DNA of 64,000 nt from Clostridium_AD sp050717635 (GCF_050717635.1 NZ_JBOITO010000003.1:1-64000); one strand, 5' to 3'. Shown: positions 1 to 8,093, numbered from the stretch's first letter. Notes: generated by a model from the sequence alone, not told the origin. Numbers and translations are program-made.

Positions 1-126
1 CTAATCAGTATAACGAAATATTATCTTAGAACTTGTTAGTTCTTATGGAACCGCCGTGTACCGAACGGTATGCATGGTGGTGTGAGAGGTCGGCTAATCA
101 AATAATGATTAGCCTCCTACTCGATT
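1..126 (+). mobile_element. 3' end of a group II intron (domains V and VI)
   Basis: The segment has the form of the 3' end of a bacterial group II intron. Domain V is at 50-81: a 9-bp arm (ACCGCCGTG with CATGGTGGT), a two-base TG bulge, and an upper TACC/GGTA stem capped by GAAC. It carries a CGC catalytic-triad-like position. Domain VI is at about 92-126: an 8-bp stem GGCTAATC/GATTAGCC followed by TCCTACTCGATT, the usual end of such introns with its candidate branch-point A. The reverse transcriptase gene would lie to the left of the window. Exact 3' boundary is inferred. Confidence 0.8.
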
Positions 127-130
127 ATGT

Positions 131-146
131 AAGGTGCCTGGCACTT
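131..146. repeat. short GGTGCC-TGGCAC palindrome
   Basis: Just downstream of the intron end is an imperfect palindrome, GGTGCC then TGGCAC, followed by TTG. It resembles the longer GTGCCACC...GGTGGCAC elements at 44997-45029 and 63275-63298 and may belong to the same interspersed family, although identity is limited. Confidence 0.35.
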
Positions 147-183
147 GGGTATAATTGTAAAATATATGAATTATTGCACAACC

Positions 184-662
184 TCAGTAAGAAAAACAAG
201 CAGCAGTTATCATGAATACGCATCCTACTAATGAAATAGTAGGCATCATGAATCTTTTAAATATGCTAAAATTCTTTTCTTTTTTCATTATCATAATAAA
301 AATAGGAATATATAATGCATAAATAGTAACAATAGGTAACTCTGAGGAATCAAAACAAAAGAATCCAAACAATGGGTTTAAGTTAGCACCATAGAAGTAT
401 CATAACCATATACCACAAAGAAGTAGTCCTAGTATAGATGAATTGGTTGGCATATTAGTTTCACTATCTATTTGTTTAAATATTTTTGGATTTGGTCCAA
501 AACCTCTTGCTGCTAGTGAATAAATACCACGGGTACATCCGTATTTAGTTGCAATTACAGCAAAAGTATAGGCACAAGAAATCATAATAATACCGCCAAT
601 AACCCAAGCTAAAATACCTAGTTTAAGATCCCCACCAGTTACAGTTAATACCTTAAAATAAT
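184..662 (-). pseudogene. decayed APC-family amino acid permease (C-terminal part)
   Basis: Read on the minus strand, about 660 down to 184 encodes the C-terminal part of an APC-superfamily amino acid permease: a hydrophobic helix, a loop resembling the CTRGIYSLAARGFGPNPK and MPTNSS loops of these transporters, then further helices. The N-terminal half is absent (stops occur above about 665) and an in-frame TGA at 400-402 interrupts a GIWL/YFYGANL helix, so it is not expressed as one protein. It lies next to the group II intron tail in opposite orientation. Family level is fairly clear; the substrate is not. Confidence 0.75.
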
Positions 663-782
663 TGCATTATTATACTTTACCGCTTTACATTGAATTTTAT
701 ATGAATTTCATCAGTGAGATTTTTATAATTATTAATCATATATATTCTCCTTAATTTCTATAAAATAAGTTTGAAATATTCT

Positions 783-2279
783 TTATATAAATAAATCCCT
801 TTCACCTTTTGTAATTCTTTCGTAGTAATCTGCCATTATTTTAGTTAAATTATGTTTTTTGTAAAAGTCCATAGTACTTATTTCTTCCAATTCTTTTAAT
901 ATAAGTTTTTCACCTATTATTTTAGTTTCTTCACTTGCATAATCATCCAAATACTCTTTAAAAGTAAGAACAGCGTTTAGTTTGCAAAACTTGCCTTCGT
1001 CAGTTTTTTTAAGAAGTGTCATTATCTTTTCGCCAGTTCTACCACATCTATATCCAGATGTGCAGAATGAACTAATTATACCCAACTCAGCTAATTCTCG
1101 AATAACATCATCAAGGTTTCTAGGATCTCCTATTGTAAATTGTTGTTTTCTTTCCAATTCTTCTTTAGTATCTGCACTATATTCACCAATTCCAATTTTT
1201 GTTGAAGCATCTGTTTGGGTACAACCTATTTGTATTACTTCTTTTTTAATTTCAGCATCTTCTCTAGCAGTAATTATTAAACCAGTGTAAGGTACAGAAA
1301 GTCTTAAAACAGCTACAAGCTTTTTGAAATCTTTATCATTTACTGCATATTTTGAATTTCTGCTAAGATCTGATCCAGCTGCCGGTGTCATTCGTGGGAA
1401 AGATATAGTATGTGGGCCGATTCCAAATCTTTTTTCTAAATCTGCAGTATGATATAAAAGACCCATAACTTCAAATTTCCAATCATAAATACCAAATAAT
1501 GCACCTATTGCAATATCATCAATTCCAGCATCCATTGCTCTATGAAGTGCATAAAGTCTCCATCTATAATTTGATTTAGGACCACTTTTATGAACTTCAC
1601 TATACGACATTTTATGATAAGTTTCTTGAAATACTTGATAAGTTCCTATACCAACTTCATGAAGCTTTTTTAAATCATTTATGCACATAGGAGCAGCATT
1701 AATATTTATTCTTCTTATTCTATTTGTTTTCCCACTTTTAGATTTCTTTTCTACTTTGTAGATTTCTTTAATAGTTTCTGCAATGTAGTTTGCATCAGTT
1801 TTAGGGTGTTCGCCATATACTACAATCATTCTTTTGTGGCCCTTATCAATTACTGCCTCAGCTTCTTTTCTAACTTCATCCATGGTTAAAATTTTTCTGA
1901 CTTCTTCGTTGTTATCTGTGCGAAAACCACAATATTCACAGTTGTTTACACATAAATTTCCACAATAAAGAGGAGCGAAGAAGACAATTCTATTATCGTA
2001 AACTCTTCTTTTTACTTCTGCAGCAGCTAAATACATTTCTTCTAAAATAGAATCATCTGTTACATTCAAAAGTGCTGCAGTTTCATCAAAACTCAATCTT
2101 TCAATATTTAAAGATTTATTTATGATTCTTCTAATATCATCTTTCGAATAATCGATATTTACCTTTAGTTTTTTCTCAATTTCCTCTTCATCAATAAAAT
2201 CTTTACCGTCGATTAAGTAATCATCGATTTCATTTTGTTTAACTACATTTTCTACCCAAGTCTTTTCATTAATATTCAT
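783..2279 (-). CDS. hydG: [FeFe]-hydrogenase maturase HydG (radical SAM tyrosine lyase), atypical C-terminus
   Basis: The 498-residue protein matches HydG, which cleaves tyrosine to make the CO and cyanide ligands of the H-cluster. The radical-SAM motif is C110-VNN-C114-EY-C117, and a ThiH-like barrel follows. HydG normally has a C-terminal CX2CX22C site for a second cluster. Here the cysteines are C406, C412 and C432: the first and third keep the canonical spacing of 26, but the middle position (409) is glycine and a cysteine lies three residues later. The start ATG follows AGGGGG. The gene is divergent from a TM1266-type gene, which supports the assignment to HydG rather than ThiH. No hydE or hydF is in the window. 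Confidence 0.88.
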   Translation of the reverse strand: MNINEKTWVENVVKQNEIDDYLIDGKDFIDEEEIEKKLKVNIDYSKDDIRRIINKSLNIERLSFDETAALLNVTDDSILEEMYLAAAEVKRRVYDNRIVFFAPLYCGNLCVNNCEYCGFRTDNNEEVRKILTMDEVRKEAEAVIDKGHKRMIVVYGEHPKTDANYIAETIKEIYKVEKKSKSGKTNRIRRININAAPMCINDLKKLHEVGIGTYQVFQETYHKMSYSEVHKSGPKSNYRWRLYALHRAMDAGIDDIAIGALFGIYDWKFEVMGLLYHTADLEKRFGIGPHTISFPRMTPAAGSDLSRNSKYAVNDKDFKKLVAVLRLSVPYTGLIITAREDAEIKKEVIQIGCTQTDASTKIGIGEYSADTKEELERKQQFTIGDPRNLDDVIRELAELGIISSFCTSGYRCGRTGEKIMTLLKKTDEGKFCKLNAVLTFKEYLDDYASEETKIIGEKLILKELEEISTMDFYKKHNLTKIMADYYERITKGERDLFI

Positions 2280-2291
2280 TATAAATTCCCC

Positions 2292-2328
2292 CTAAAAATA
2301 AAAAATTCCTTCTTATAAATAAGAAGGA
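2292..2328 (-). promoter_or_regulatory. terminator-like hairpin in the hydG leader (possible attenuator)
   Basis: On the minus strand, TCCTTCTTA (from 2328) pairs with TAAGAAGGA (to 2307) as a perfect 9-bp stem with a four-base loop. A T-rich run ATTTTTTATTTTT follows, and then directly the AGGGGG ribosome binding site of hydG. Position between promoter and start codon suggests conditional termination. Confidence 0.6.
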
Positions 2329-2482
2329 TTTGTGTTTGTAAAACAAAAAAAAGTTCTACGGACGATTTGCACAAATTCCTATCATATAAGATTGCTCTAC
2401 AATGTAAGGTTTTTAATTATGAGTTTTAGATAATTTAAGAATACTCTCAAAAAATCCAACAAAATATTTTTTTAACAATTAA

Positions 2483-2511
2483 ATTGTATCAAATGTGCTG
2501 AATATTTACAA
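2483..2511 (-). promoter_or_regulatory. candidate sigma-A promoter of hydG
   Basis: Minus-strand TTGTAA (2511-2506), 17-nt spacer and TACAAT (2488-2483). It would give a leader of about 195 nt. Moderate match to consensus, no experimental support. Confidence 0.45.
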
Positions 2512-2528
2512 GTGAAATATCAAATGTA

Positions 2529-2557
2529 TTGACATAATATCTAGGGATTGATAAAAT
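2529..2557 (+). promoter_or_regulatory. sigma-A promoter of the TM1266-like gene
   Basis: TTGACA at 2529-2534, a 17-nt spacer and TAAAAT at 2552-2557: near-perfect consensus. It is correctly placed about 95 nt upstream of the ATG at 2652. Confidence 0.75.
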
Positions 2558-2602
2558 ATTTATAAATAAGGAAACCTTATAACATTTTATATAAAAACGC
2601 AA

Positions 2603-2633
2603 AAACTTTCTTTTAATCAAAGAAAGTTTTTTA
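2603..2633 (+). promoter_or_regulatory. terminator-like hairpin in the leader of the TM1266-like gene
   Basis: AAACTTTCTTT (2603-2613) pairs perfectly with AAAGAAAGTTT (2619-2629), followed by further T residues, only a few bases before the GGAGGG ribosome binding site at 2641. It mirrors the hairpin in the divergent hydG leader, so both transcripts may be attenuated. Confidence 0.55.
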
Positions 2634-2651
2634 AATTTAGGGAGGGTGTGT

Positions 2652-2900
2652 ATGAAAAAAATTGCCGTAATTAGTGCAATACTTGAAAACCCAGAAGATT
2701 GCCAACAAAATTTTAATATGGTGGTTTCTGAGTTTAAGGGAATGATAAGAGGCAGAATGGGAGTTCCATTTCAAGAGGGAATTACTGTGATTTCTATTAC
2801 TGTAATTGGTAGCCTTGATGAAATAAATAGTTTGACTGGAAAACTTGGGAATATTAATAATGTATCTGTTAAAACTTCTATAGCTAAAATAGAAATTTAA
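2652..2900 (+). CDS. TM1266-type iron-only hydrogenase system putative regulator
   Basis: This 82-residue protein fits the small ferredoxin-like-fold family found beside [FeFe]-hydrogenase maturation genes (TM1266 type, ACT/NikR-C-like). The characteristic stretch is GRMGVPFQEGITVISITVIG, followed by LTGKLGNINNVSVKTSIAKI near the C-terminus. A GTG lies in frame at 2646, but it overlaps the GGAGGG ribosome binding site, so ATG 2652 is the better start. The gene is divergent from hydG, which is the usual context. Its biochemical role is not known; regulator is the family label. It is preceded by a strong promoter and a leader hairpin. Confidence 0.88.
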   Translation: MKKIAVISAILENPEDCQQNFNMVVSEFKGMIRGRMGVPFQEGITVISITVIGSLDEINSLTGKLGNINNVSVKTSIAKIEI

Positions 2901-2919
2901 TGAGTAAACTCATCTTTAT

Positions 2920-3178
2920 TTATATATTGGTTTTCAGCTTATATATAAAAGGAATGCTGAAAATCAGAGCTACAGTGGTAACATATAATGCTAAAACTGG
3001 AGTGGAAAACTGTGCGATTAGACCAATAATAGCAACCCCAAGAGAGCCTAAAGTATTACCTATGCCTAAGGTTAGACCAGAGGCCATTCCTTTGTTGTCA
3101 GGAAATATAATTCCTTGCAACGTTTATTGTATCATAAAAAGTAAAGCTAATATAATTAATAATTTCCACTCAAAGTAA
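2920..3178 (-). pseudogene. remnant of an MFS transporter (C-terminal fragment)
   Basis: The minus strand encodes a C-terminal MFS fragment containing a GMASGLTLGIGNTLGSLG loop-helix and two further hydrophobic helices, resembling fosmidomycin-resistance-type (Fsr) or related permeases. Upstream in the same frame is another hydrophobic stretch (WKLLIILALLFMIQ) separated by a TAA stop at about 3126, and nothing corresponding to the rest of the protein is present. It is therefore a decayed gene. The plus-strand open frame over the same bases is not convincing. Confidence 0.65.
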
Positions 3179-3302
3179 TGTTTCTGGGGTATAATAGATT
3201 AGTAAAATAAAAATATACCTTGCAAATATTCATTGTCTATATTAATCTAGAATGTAGGAGTTTTAAGAAATATAAAAAATCAATAATAAAGAAGGTAAAA
3301 AT

Positions 3303-3473
3303 ATGAAAAATGATATAAACAAAAGTATGGAAAAAATGAAAAAAATAATTGAAGAAAGAAATGCAAAATCTTCTTCTCAAAAAAATTCAAAGAGAGCAGC
3401 AACATATGGAACACAGAGCTCATCATCAGGCAATGGTGGAGGTTTAGTTGGCAAAAACAATAGGGGACAGTAA
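3303..3473 (+). CDS. small hypothetical protein (56 aa), Lys/Ser/Gly-rich
   Basis: A short gene starts at ATG 3303 after an AGAAGG ribosome binding site and encodes 56 residues. The N-terminal half is a charged, probably helical segment (MEKMKKIIEERNAK), and the C-terminal half is rich in Ser, Gly and Asn and ends NNRGQ. There is no signal peptide or membrane segment. A good terminator hairpin follows at once, supporting an independent transcription unit. I do not recognise a family and assign no function. Its small size makes the call less certain, but the ribosome binding site, clean stop and terminator argue for a real gene. Confidence 0.65.
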   Translation: MKNDINKSMEKMKKIIEERNAKSSSQKNSKRAATYGTQSSSSGNGGGLVGKNNRGQ

Positions 3474-3500
3474 TTAATTTTGAATTATAGTGAAATTGAC

Positions 3501-3552
3501 TTAAACGGCTGAAACCCTTTGTTCTATTGGGATAAGGCCGTTTAACTTTTAT
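3501..3552 (+). terminator. intrinsic terminator after the 56-aa gene
   Basis: TTAAACGGC (3501-3509) pairs with GCCGTTTAA (3537-3545), with an inner CCC/GGG pairing, followed by CTTTTAT. It ends just before the ribosome binding site of the antiporter gene. Confidence 0.7.
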
Positions 3553-3569
3553 CGTAGGAGGTTTATAAC

Positions 3570-4997
3570 ATGGAGAATATAAATTATGATTCACTATTAA
3601 TCATTTCTATTTTTGCATTTATTACACCACTAATTATTAATTCTATCAAAAGGTTCAAGATTCCTTTTGTTGTAGGAGAAATTTTGGTTGGAATCATAAT
3701 TGGAAAAAGTTTTTTAAACATAGTACACGATGATATTTGGATAAGTTTCATATCTCATCTTGGACTTGCATATTTGATGTTTTTAAGTGGTTTAGAGTTA
3801 GATTTTGATAAAATAAATGTAAAATCTGAAAAGAAAAAAGTTATTCGCAGAATTATAATGTGTACTTTCATGTTTGTTATTTCACTTTTAGTGTCATATA
3901 TAGCTTCATCTCTTATGCATAAATTTGGTATTATTAAAAATGTACCTTTTATAACTATTTTACTTACAGCATCAGCACCAGGGCTTCTTGTACCATTTCT
4001 AAAAGAAAGGGGGATTTTAAACTCGAATTATGGCCAAACCATACTCATATTTGCATTACTGAGTGAATTTATATGTCTAATTTCCTTAAGTATAATTTCG
4101 TCAACTATGATTAATGGATTAAGTTATAAAAGTTTCTTATTTCTTATTTTATTTTTGGCATCTCTTTTAATTTATAAAATCATAAAACGATTTTCACATA
4201 TATTAGATTTATCAGCAAGTGCTTTTAGCAGATTACATATTGGTGTTCGCGCAGCGTTTGCATTAATGTTAGTACTTGTTACAATTTCACAAAAAATTGA
4301 TACAGAGGTAGTGTTAGGTTCATTTTTAGCAGGAATTATCTTTACATTCATATTAGATAAAGAAAAGGAAGAATTAAAATATGAACTAGATATCATAGGT
4401 TATGGATTTCTAATTCCAATATTTTTTATAATGGTTGGAGTTAACATGGATCTTTCAAGTGTTTTTGAAGAGCCTAAATCACTTTTGTATATTCCAGTAT
4501 TTTTATTTGTGATTTTTATTGTTAAATTAATACCAAGTCTATTTATGACTTTTATGTTTGGATATAACAAAGCTATCGCTGGTGGAGTTATACTATCATC
4601 ACAGCTAAGCGTATTAATAGTTGGTGCACAAATGGCCTTTAATCTAGGAATAATGAAGCCCTCAAACTATTCAGCATTTGTATTGATTGTTTTAATATCA
4701 TGTATATTATTCCCTATTTGTTTTGACAAAATATTTAGATATGAGGATATAGATAAAATAGAGGATAATATAGAGAATAAAATATCTATTATGGAGATTA
4801 TACCTTTAAATCCTGCAATTTATAATAAAACTTTAAAGGAATTAAGATTTCCTTCTGATTTTAGAATATTTGAAATAATTAGGGGTGGAGTTGAATTTCT
4901 TCCTGATGGAGATACAGAAATATTAAAGGGAGATAGGCTAATAATAGCAGGGTTAACTTCTAGTATAGAAGAAACACTGATAATATTAAATGGATAA
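3570..4997 (+). CDS. CPA2-type cation:proton antiporter with C-terminal TrkA-C domain
   Basis: This 475-residue protein is a Kef/NapA-type sodium (or potassium)/proton antiporter. About 12 hydrophobic helices occupy residues 5-390, including the conserved early PFVVGEILVGIIIGKS region and LMFLSGLELD loop typical of CPA2 carriers. The last 75 residues form a soluble RCK-C/TrkA-C-like domain (LKELRFPSDFRIFEIIRGG, then DRLIIAG), which in relatives binds nucleotides or ligands and gates transport. A TAGGAGG ribosome binding site precedes ATG 3570. The next gene starts 38 nt later, possibly cotranscribed. A second, shorter antiporter of the same superfamily is at 14520. Ion specificity cannot be read from sequence. 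Confidence 0.9.
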   Translation: MENINYDSLLIISIFAFITPLIINSIKRFKIPFVVGEILVGIIIGKSFLNIVHDDIWISFISHLGLAYLMFLSGLELDFDKINVKSEKKKVIRRIIMCTFMFVISLLVSYIASSLMHKFGIIKNVPFITILLTASAPGLLVPFLKERGILNSNYGQTILIFALLSEFICLISLSIISSTMINGLSYKSFLFLILFLASLLIYKIIKRFSHILDLSASAFSRLHIGVRAAFALMLVLVTISQKIDTEVVLGSFLAGIIFTFILDKEKEELKYELDIIGYGFLIPIFFIMVGVNMDLSSVFEEPKSLLYIPVFLFVIFIVKLIPSLFMTFMFGYNKAIAGGVILSSQLSVLIVGAQMAFNLGIMKPSNYSAFVLIVLISCILFPICFDKIFRYEDIDKIEDNIENKISIMEIIPLNPAIYNKTLKELRFPSDFRIFEIIRGGVEFLPDGDTEILKGDRLIIAGLTSSIEETLIILNG

Positions 4998-5035
4998 TTG
5001 TAGAAACATTATACACAATATTAGGGGATGAACAG

Positions 5036-6742
5036 TTGAAAAATTTAGATGTATTAAAAAAAGAATTAGATAGAATTGATGGAAAAAGTTATAGGCTTTA
5101 TAAGGATTTAGCAGGGGAATATGATTTTGGAAATTATATACTTAGCATAGATCATGTTCAAGGTGATCCCTTTGCATCACCATCAAGAATTAGAGTAATA
5201 GTGAATCAAGCTATTTCTAAATTCCCAAAAGAACTTTTTGATACTAAAAATAAAAATATTGCAGTAGCTGATTACTTAACAAGAGAGTTTTATTCTAATA
5301 TAAATAGGTGTAGCACAAAAGTTTTTGGATCTGGGAAAAGTGGACTCATTGCCATAAGTAGATGCCCACAGGAAATTTTAAATAGAACTTCAATAATTAT
5401 AGATGAGGATAAAATAGAGGCAAGATTTTATGTTGGGTTTCCTGCAAGAGGAAGAAGTGTTCTGTCTAGAGAACTGGAGAAAATTCTATTTAATGTTATA
5501 CCAAACATTGTAGAGAATACACTAATATATATAAATATTAATTGTGAAAAGTTATTAAACAGAGTAAGACTATTTGAAGATCAAGAATATATAAGAACTG
5601 AGCTTAAGAATAGAGGACTTATAGCATTTGTAGCTAATGGAGCCATGTTACCCAGAGAAAGTGGTATATCTACAAAGGCATTAAAAGGTGGTAAAGTATT
5701 TGTTTCACCAAAGGAATTAGAAGTAGAATTTAATACAAAGACTCATGGAACAATTTGCGGAATGGGTATATCAACGGGTATAACTCTTATAGTAGGTGGA
5801 GGGTTCCATGGTAAATCTACACTTCTGAAAGCTTTAGAGCTTGGAGTTTATAATCATATTGAAGGTGATGGTAGAGAATTTGTTATAACAGATGGATCAG
5901 CTTTAAAGGTAAGGGCAGAGGACAGTAGGTGCGTAACTAAAACGGATATATCACTATTTATAAATAACTTACCCAGTGGTGGTGACACTGTAGGATTCTA
6001 TACAGAGAATGCCAGTGGTAGTACATCACAAGCAGCAAATATTATAGAGGGAATAGAAAGTGGCGTTAAGGTGTTTTTAATAGATGAAGATACTTCGGCA
6101 ACTAATTTTATGATGAGAGATGACACAATGCAAAAATTAGTTTCTACGGAAAAGGAACCAATTACACCGTTTATTGAAATAGTTAGACCATTGTATAAGC
6201 AAAAGGGTATTTCAACAATAATAGTAGTAGGAAGTTCAGGAGACTTTTTTGATATAGCAGATTCTGTAATACAAATGGATAATTATGAAGCTGTGGATGT
6301 GACAATAAAGGCTAAAAAGTTAAGTCATGGTCATATTATAAAAAGAATTAATGATAGAAATTTAAAAATAGATATTTCATTTAATAGAGTAGTTAAAGCT
6401 GGAACTATTAAGTCAGGAGAAAAAGGCGTTAAAATCAAAGCAATAGGACACGATACACTTAGCATAAATAGAGAGGATATAAACCTTAGGGCTGTGGAAC
6501 AAATAGTTGATACTGAGCAAATAAATGCCATAGGTTCTATTATGAAATGGGCGGAAGCGAGTATCATGAATAGGGGTTTAAACTTTGAAAACATGGTGGA
6601 TGATATAATTTGTGAAATTGAGAAAAATGGGCTTATATCTATGGAACGAGTAAAAGGTGGAAGCGGGAGTTTAGCACTACCTAGGAAACAAGAAATAATG
6701 GCAGCATATAATAGGTACAGAAACCTAAAGATATTATTATAG
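5036..6742 (+). CDS. predicted ATPase of the ABC class (COG3044 / PF09818 type)
   Basis: The 568-residue protein matches the poorly characterised family of predicted ABC-class ATPases. A Walker A-like motif GGGFHGKST lies near residue 253, and an acidic Walker B-like strand VFLIDEDTSATNFM near residue 347. The intervening region contains the STSQAANIIEGIESG segment reminiscent of an ABC signature. An N-terminal region with GDPFASPSRIRV is also typical of the family. No membrane segments are seen, so it is likely cytosolic. The TTG start follows AGGGGATG with good spacing. It may be cotranscribed with the upstream antiporter. Its substrate and role are unknown. Confidence 0.85.
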   Translation: MKNLDVLKKELDRIDGKSYRLYKDLAGEYDFGNYILSIDHVQGDPFASPSRIRVIVNQAISKFPKELFDTKNKNIAVADYLTREFYSNINRCSTKVFGSGKSGLIAISRCPQEILNRTSIIIDEDKIEARFYVGFPARGRSVLSRELEKILFNVIPNIVENTLIYININCEKLLNRVRLFEDQEYIRTELKNRGLIAFVANGAMLPRESGISTKALKGGKVFVSPKELEVEFNTKTHGTICGMGISTGITLIVGGGFHGKSTLLKALELGVYNHIEGDGREFVITDGSALKVRAEDSRCVTKTDISLFINNLPSGGDTVGFYTENASGSTSQAANIIEGIESGVKVFLIDEDTSATNFMMRDDTMQKLVSTEKEPITPFIEIVRPLYKQKGISTIIVVGSSGDFFDIADSVIQMDNYEAVDVTIKAKKLSHGHIIKRINDRNLKIDISFNRVVKAGTIKSGEKGVKIKAIGHDTLSINREDINLRAVEQIVDTEQINAIGSIMKWAEASIMNRGLNFENMVDDIICEIEKNGLISMERVKGGSGSLALPRKQEIMAAYNRYRNLKILL

Positions 6743-6750
6743 AACGTGCT

Positions 6751-6780
6751 AGGAAGGGCAAATAGCTCTTTCTTTTTTTC
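6751..6780 (+). terminator. probable terminator after the ATPase gene
   Basis: An imperfect hairpin (GGAAGGGC with GCTCTTTC, including G-T pairs) is followed by TTTTTTT. The stem is weak but the T-run and position right after the stop codon fit. Confidence 0.5.
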
Positions 6781-6913
6781 GTAAAATAAGAGTTAGCTTA
6801 GTCATGGCTAAATAAAAAAAAAGAAAGGTGTGTGGTATTTTAGAGAGGGATTTCTTTATATTTGTAGAAATATACATATTATACAAATAGATTTATGCGA
6901 GGTGGAATATAAT

Positions 6914-7354
6914 ATGGTATCAAACTGTATTGAAAGAAAAATGACATTACATGAATTCAAAGTTTTAAATAAACAGATATTATGGGAAAAAGGACGAATA
7001 TTTATTAGACAGGATAGGGGTAATGATCCAAGTAAAAATCCATATTTTAGTTTTAATATTGAGATATTTAACTGCGTTTTTAATTCGGATGGACTTAAAT
7101 TTCAAATTCAAGGTGGTTGTCCAGGTGTTTATATAGATATCGTATTTGATATTTCGAAAGGCGTTAAATTATCCAGTTTAAAAGCACCGGAATTTAATTT
7201 TAAATTTATATTTAATGCCAATCCAGATTCTTTTTCATACTCCTTATACTTTGATGGCATGTGTATCATATATAATATCGAACCAAGTAAATTCGAAAAG
7301 ATTTTAGAAGATTTAAAATCTAGTGTTATTAAAGAAAGACAAATGGAATATTGA
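6914..7354 (+). CDS. hypothetical protein (146 aa)
   Basis: The frame is open from 6830, but the best start is ATG 6914, preceded by GAGGTGG with suitable spacing. The product has 146 residues, no signal peptide and no membrane helix. It is rich in alternating hydrophobic/aromatic residues (FKFIFNANPDSFSYSLYF), suggesting a beta-rich fold. I do not recognise the family. It lies upstream of a small membrane protein gene with only about 40 nt between them, so the two may be one operon. Confidence 0.6.
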   Translation: MVSNCIERKMTLHEFKVLNKQILWEKGRIFIRQDRGNDPSKNPYFSFNIEIFNCVFNSDGLKFQIQGGCPGVYIDIVFDISKGVKLSSLKAPEFNFKFIFNANPDSFSYSLYFDGMCIIYNIEPSKFEKILEDLKSSVIKERQMEY

Positions 7355-7395
7355 TAAAACAAATTAAGTGAACTAATGTGGGAGGGGGAACTAAT

Positions 7396-7734
7396 ATTAG
7401 TACTGGGATTCAAGCCGCTCTAGTTATATTAGCATTTTTCTTGGTTTTAGGAGGATGTGTTTTAGTGAGTCATACTAAAGAGGATAGATACTTTAAGCTA
7501 ATGTATATTGCACTAGGAATTCTTATTTATTTAGAATTCAAAGTAAATATAAATGCGTTTAAGACTATTGATGATCTGATTGATATTCTTATATGGATTA
7601 CAATTGCTGTTCCAACAATATATTTTGCAATTAAAAAAGATGTAAGTAAACTTGCTACTGTATTAGCTATTCCAGTAATATTTATATTAATTGGGTTGAT
7701 TTATATGTATGCGAATTTAATAAATAATATATAG
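7396..7734 (+). CDS. small membrane protein (112 aa), probable ATT start
   Basis: The protein has three or four hydrophobic helices (about residues 3-25, 35-48, 60-75 and 84-108) with no recognised family. The reading frame contains a GTG at 7378, but this precedes and abuts the strong GGAGGGGG ribosome binding site at 7381-7388, so it cannot use it. No ATG, GTG or TTG lies at the right distance downstream. An in-frame ATT at 7396 sits 7 nt after the ribosome binding site and is the best-placed initiation codon. A start upstream at 7378 without ribosome binding site remains possible. Confidence 0.6.
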   Translation: MSTGIQAALVILAFFLVLGGCVLVSHTKEDRYFKLMYIALGILIYLEFKVNINAFKTIDDLIDILIWITIAVPTIYFAIKKDVSKLATVLAIPVIFILIGLIYMYANLINNI

Positions 7735-7740
7735 CGAACA

Positions 7741-7771
7741 AATCCTCTTAGTTACGAGAGGATTTTTTAAT
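7741..7771 (+). terminator. intrinsic terminator
   Basis: AATCCTCT (7741-7748) pairs with AGAGGATT (7757-7764), followed by TTTT. It ends the small membrane-protein unit. Confidence 0.8.
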
Positions 7772-7790
7772 TTATATATAAATATTATTT

Positions 7791-8093
7791 ATAACCATAG
7801 AAGCTTTTACTACTCCTTTTGATAGGACAGATATTTATTCTTTTTCTATTGCAATGGATAAGATTATAAAATATACTAAATCAACCTTACTCTCTATGGA
7901 AACTTTTGAAGTAGCACCAGATGACATCATAACCACAATGGTTTCTAAACTTAAAGAAGGTACGGATTTTCTTTTAGAATCAATTAATATCCTTAAAAAT
8001 AACCCTATTAAGTCACAGGAATATATACTTAAAATGAGAGCTACGCATACTGATGTAGTACAGCTTTATAGAGATGGAATGACCCTTATATAA
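7791..8093 (+). pseudogene. truncated DUF47/PhoU-like protein
   Basis: The frame from about 7791 encodes a stretch like the middle of DUF47-family PhoU-like proteins: TTPFDRTDIYSFSIAMDKII and a following four-helix-type segment. These are normally about 200 residues and are encoded beside Pit-type phosphate transporters. Here the frame has no upstream start or ribosome binding site. It lacks the N-terminal helix and stops about 60 residues early, and no transporter gene follows. An internal ATG at 7854 exists but without ribosome binding site. I regard it as a decayed fragment. Confidence 0.65.

Larger units (their letters stand above)
2280..2651. other. 372-nt divergent regulatory region between hydG and the TM1266-like gene
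   Basis: No gene is seen here. It holds a candidate minus-strand promoter for hydG (TTGTAA at 2511-2506, 17-nt spacer, TACAAT at 2488-2483), a strong plus-strand promoter, and two leader hairpins described separately. The hydG leader would be about 195 nt long, longer than simple translation needs. I recognise no known riboswitch or T-box consensus in it. Confidence 0.6.

Noticed and set aside
33..215. 60-residue open frame at the left end
   Set aside because: It runs through intron domains V and VI and has no ribosome binding site; the RNA structure explains the sequence.
2281..2480. hydG leader as a known riboswitch or T-box
   Set aside because: I could not see T-box, TPP, SAM, fluoride, guanidine or preQ1 consensus elements. 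Only hairpins are reported.
2900..3178. Plus-strand 92-residue frame after the TM1266-like gene
   Set aside because: It is antisense to a recognisable MFS transporter remnant; its start overlaps the previous stop without a separate ribosome binding site, and its product resembles nothing.
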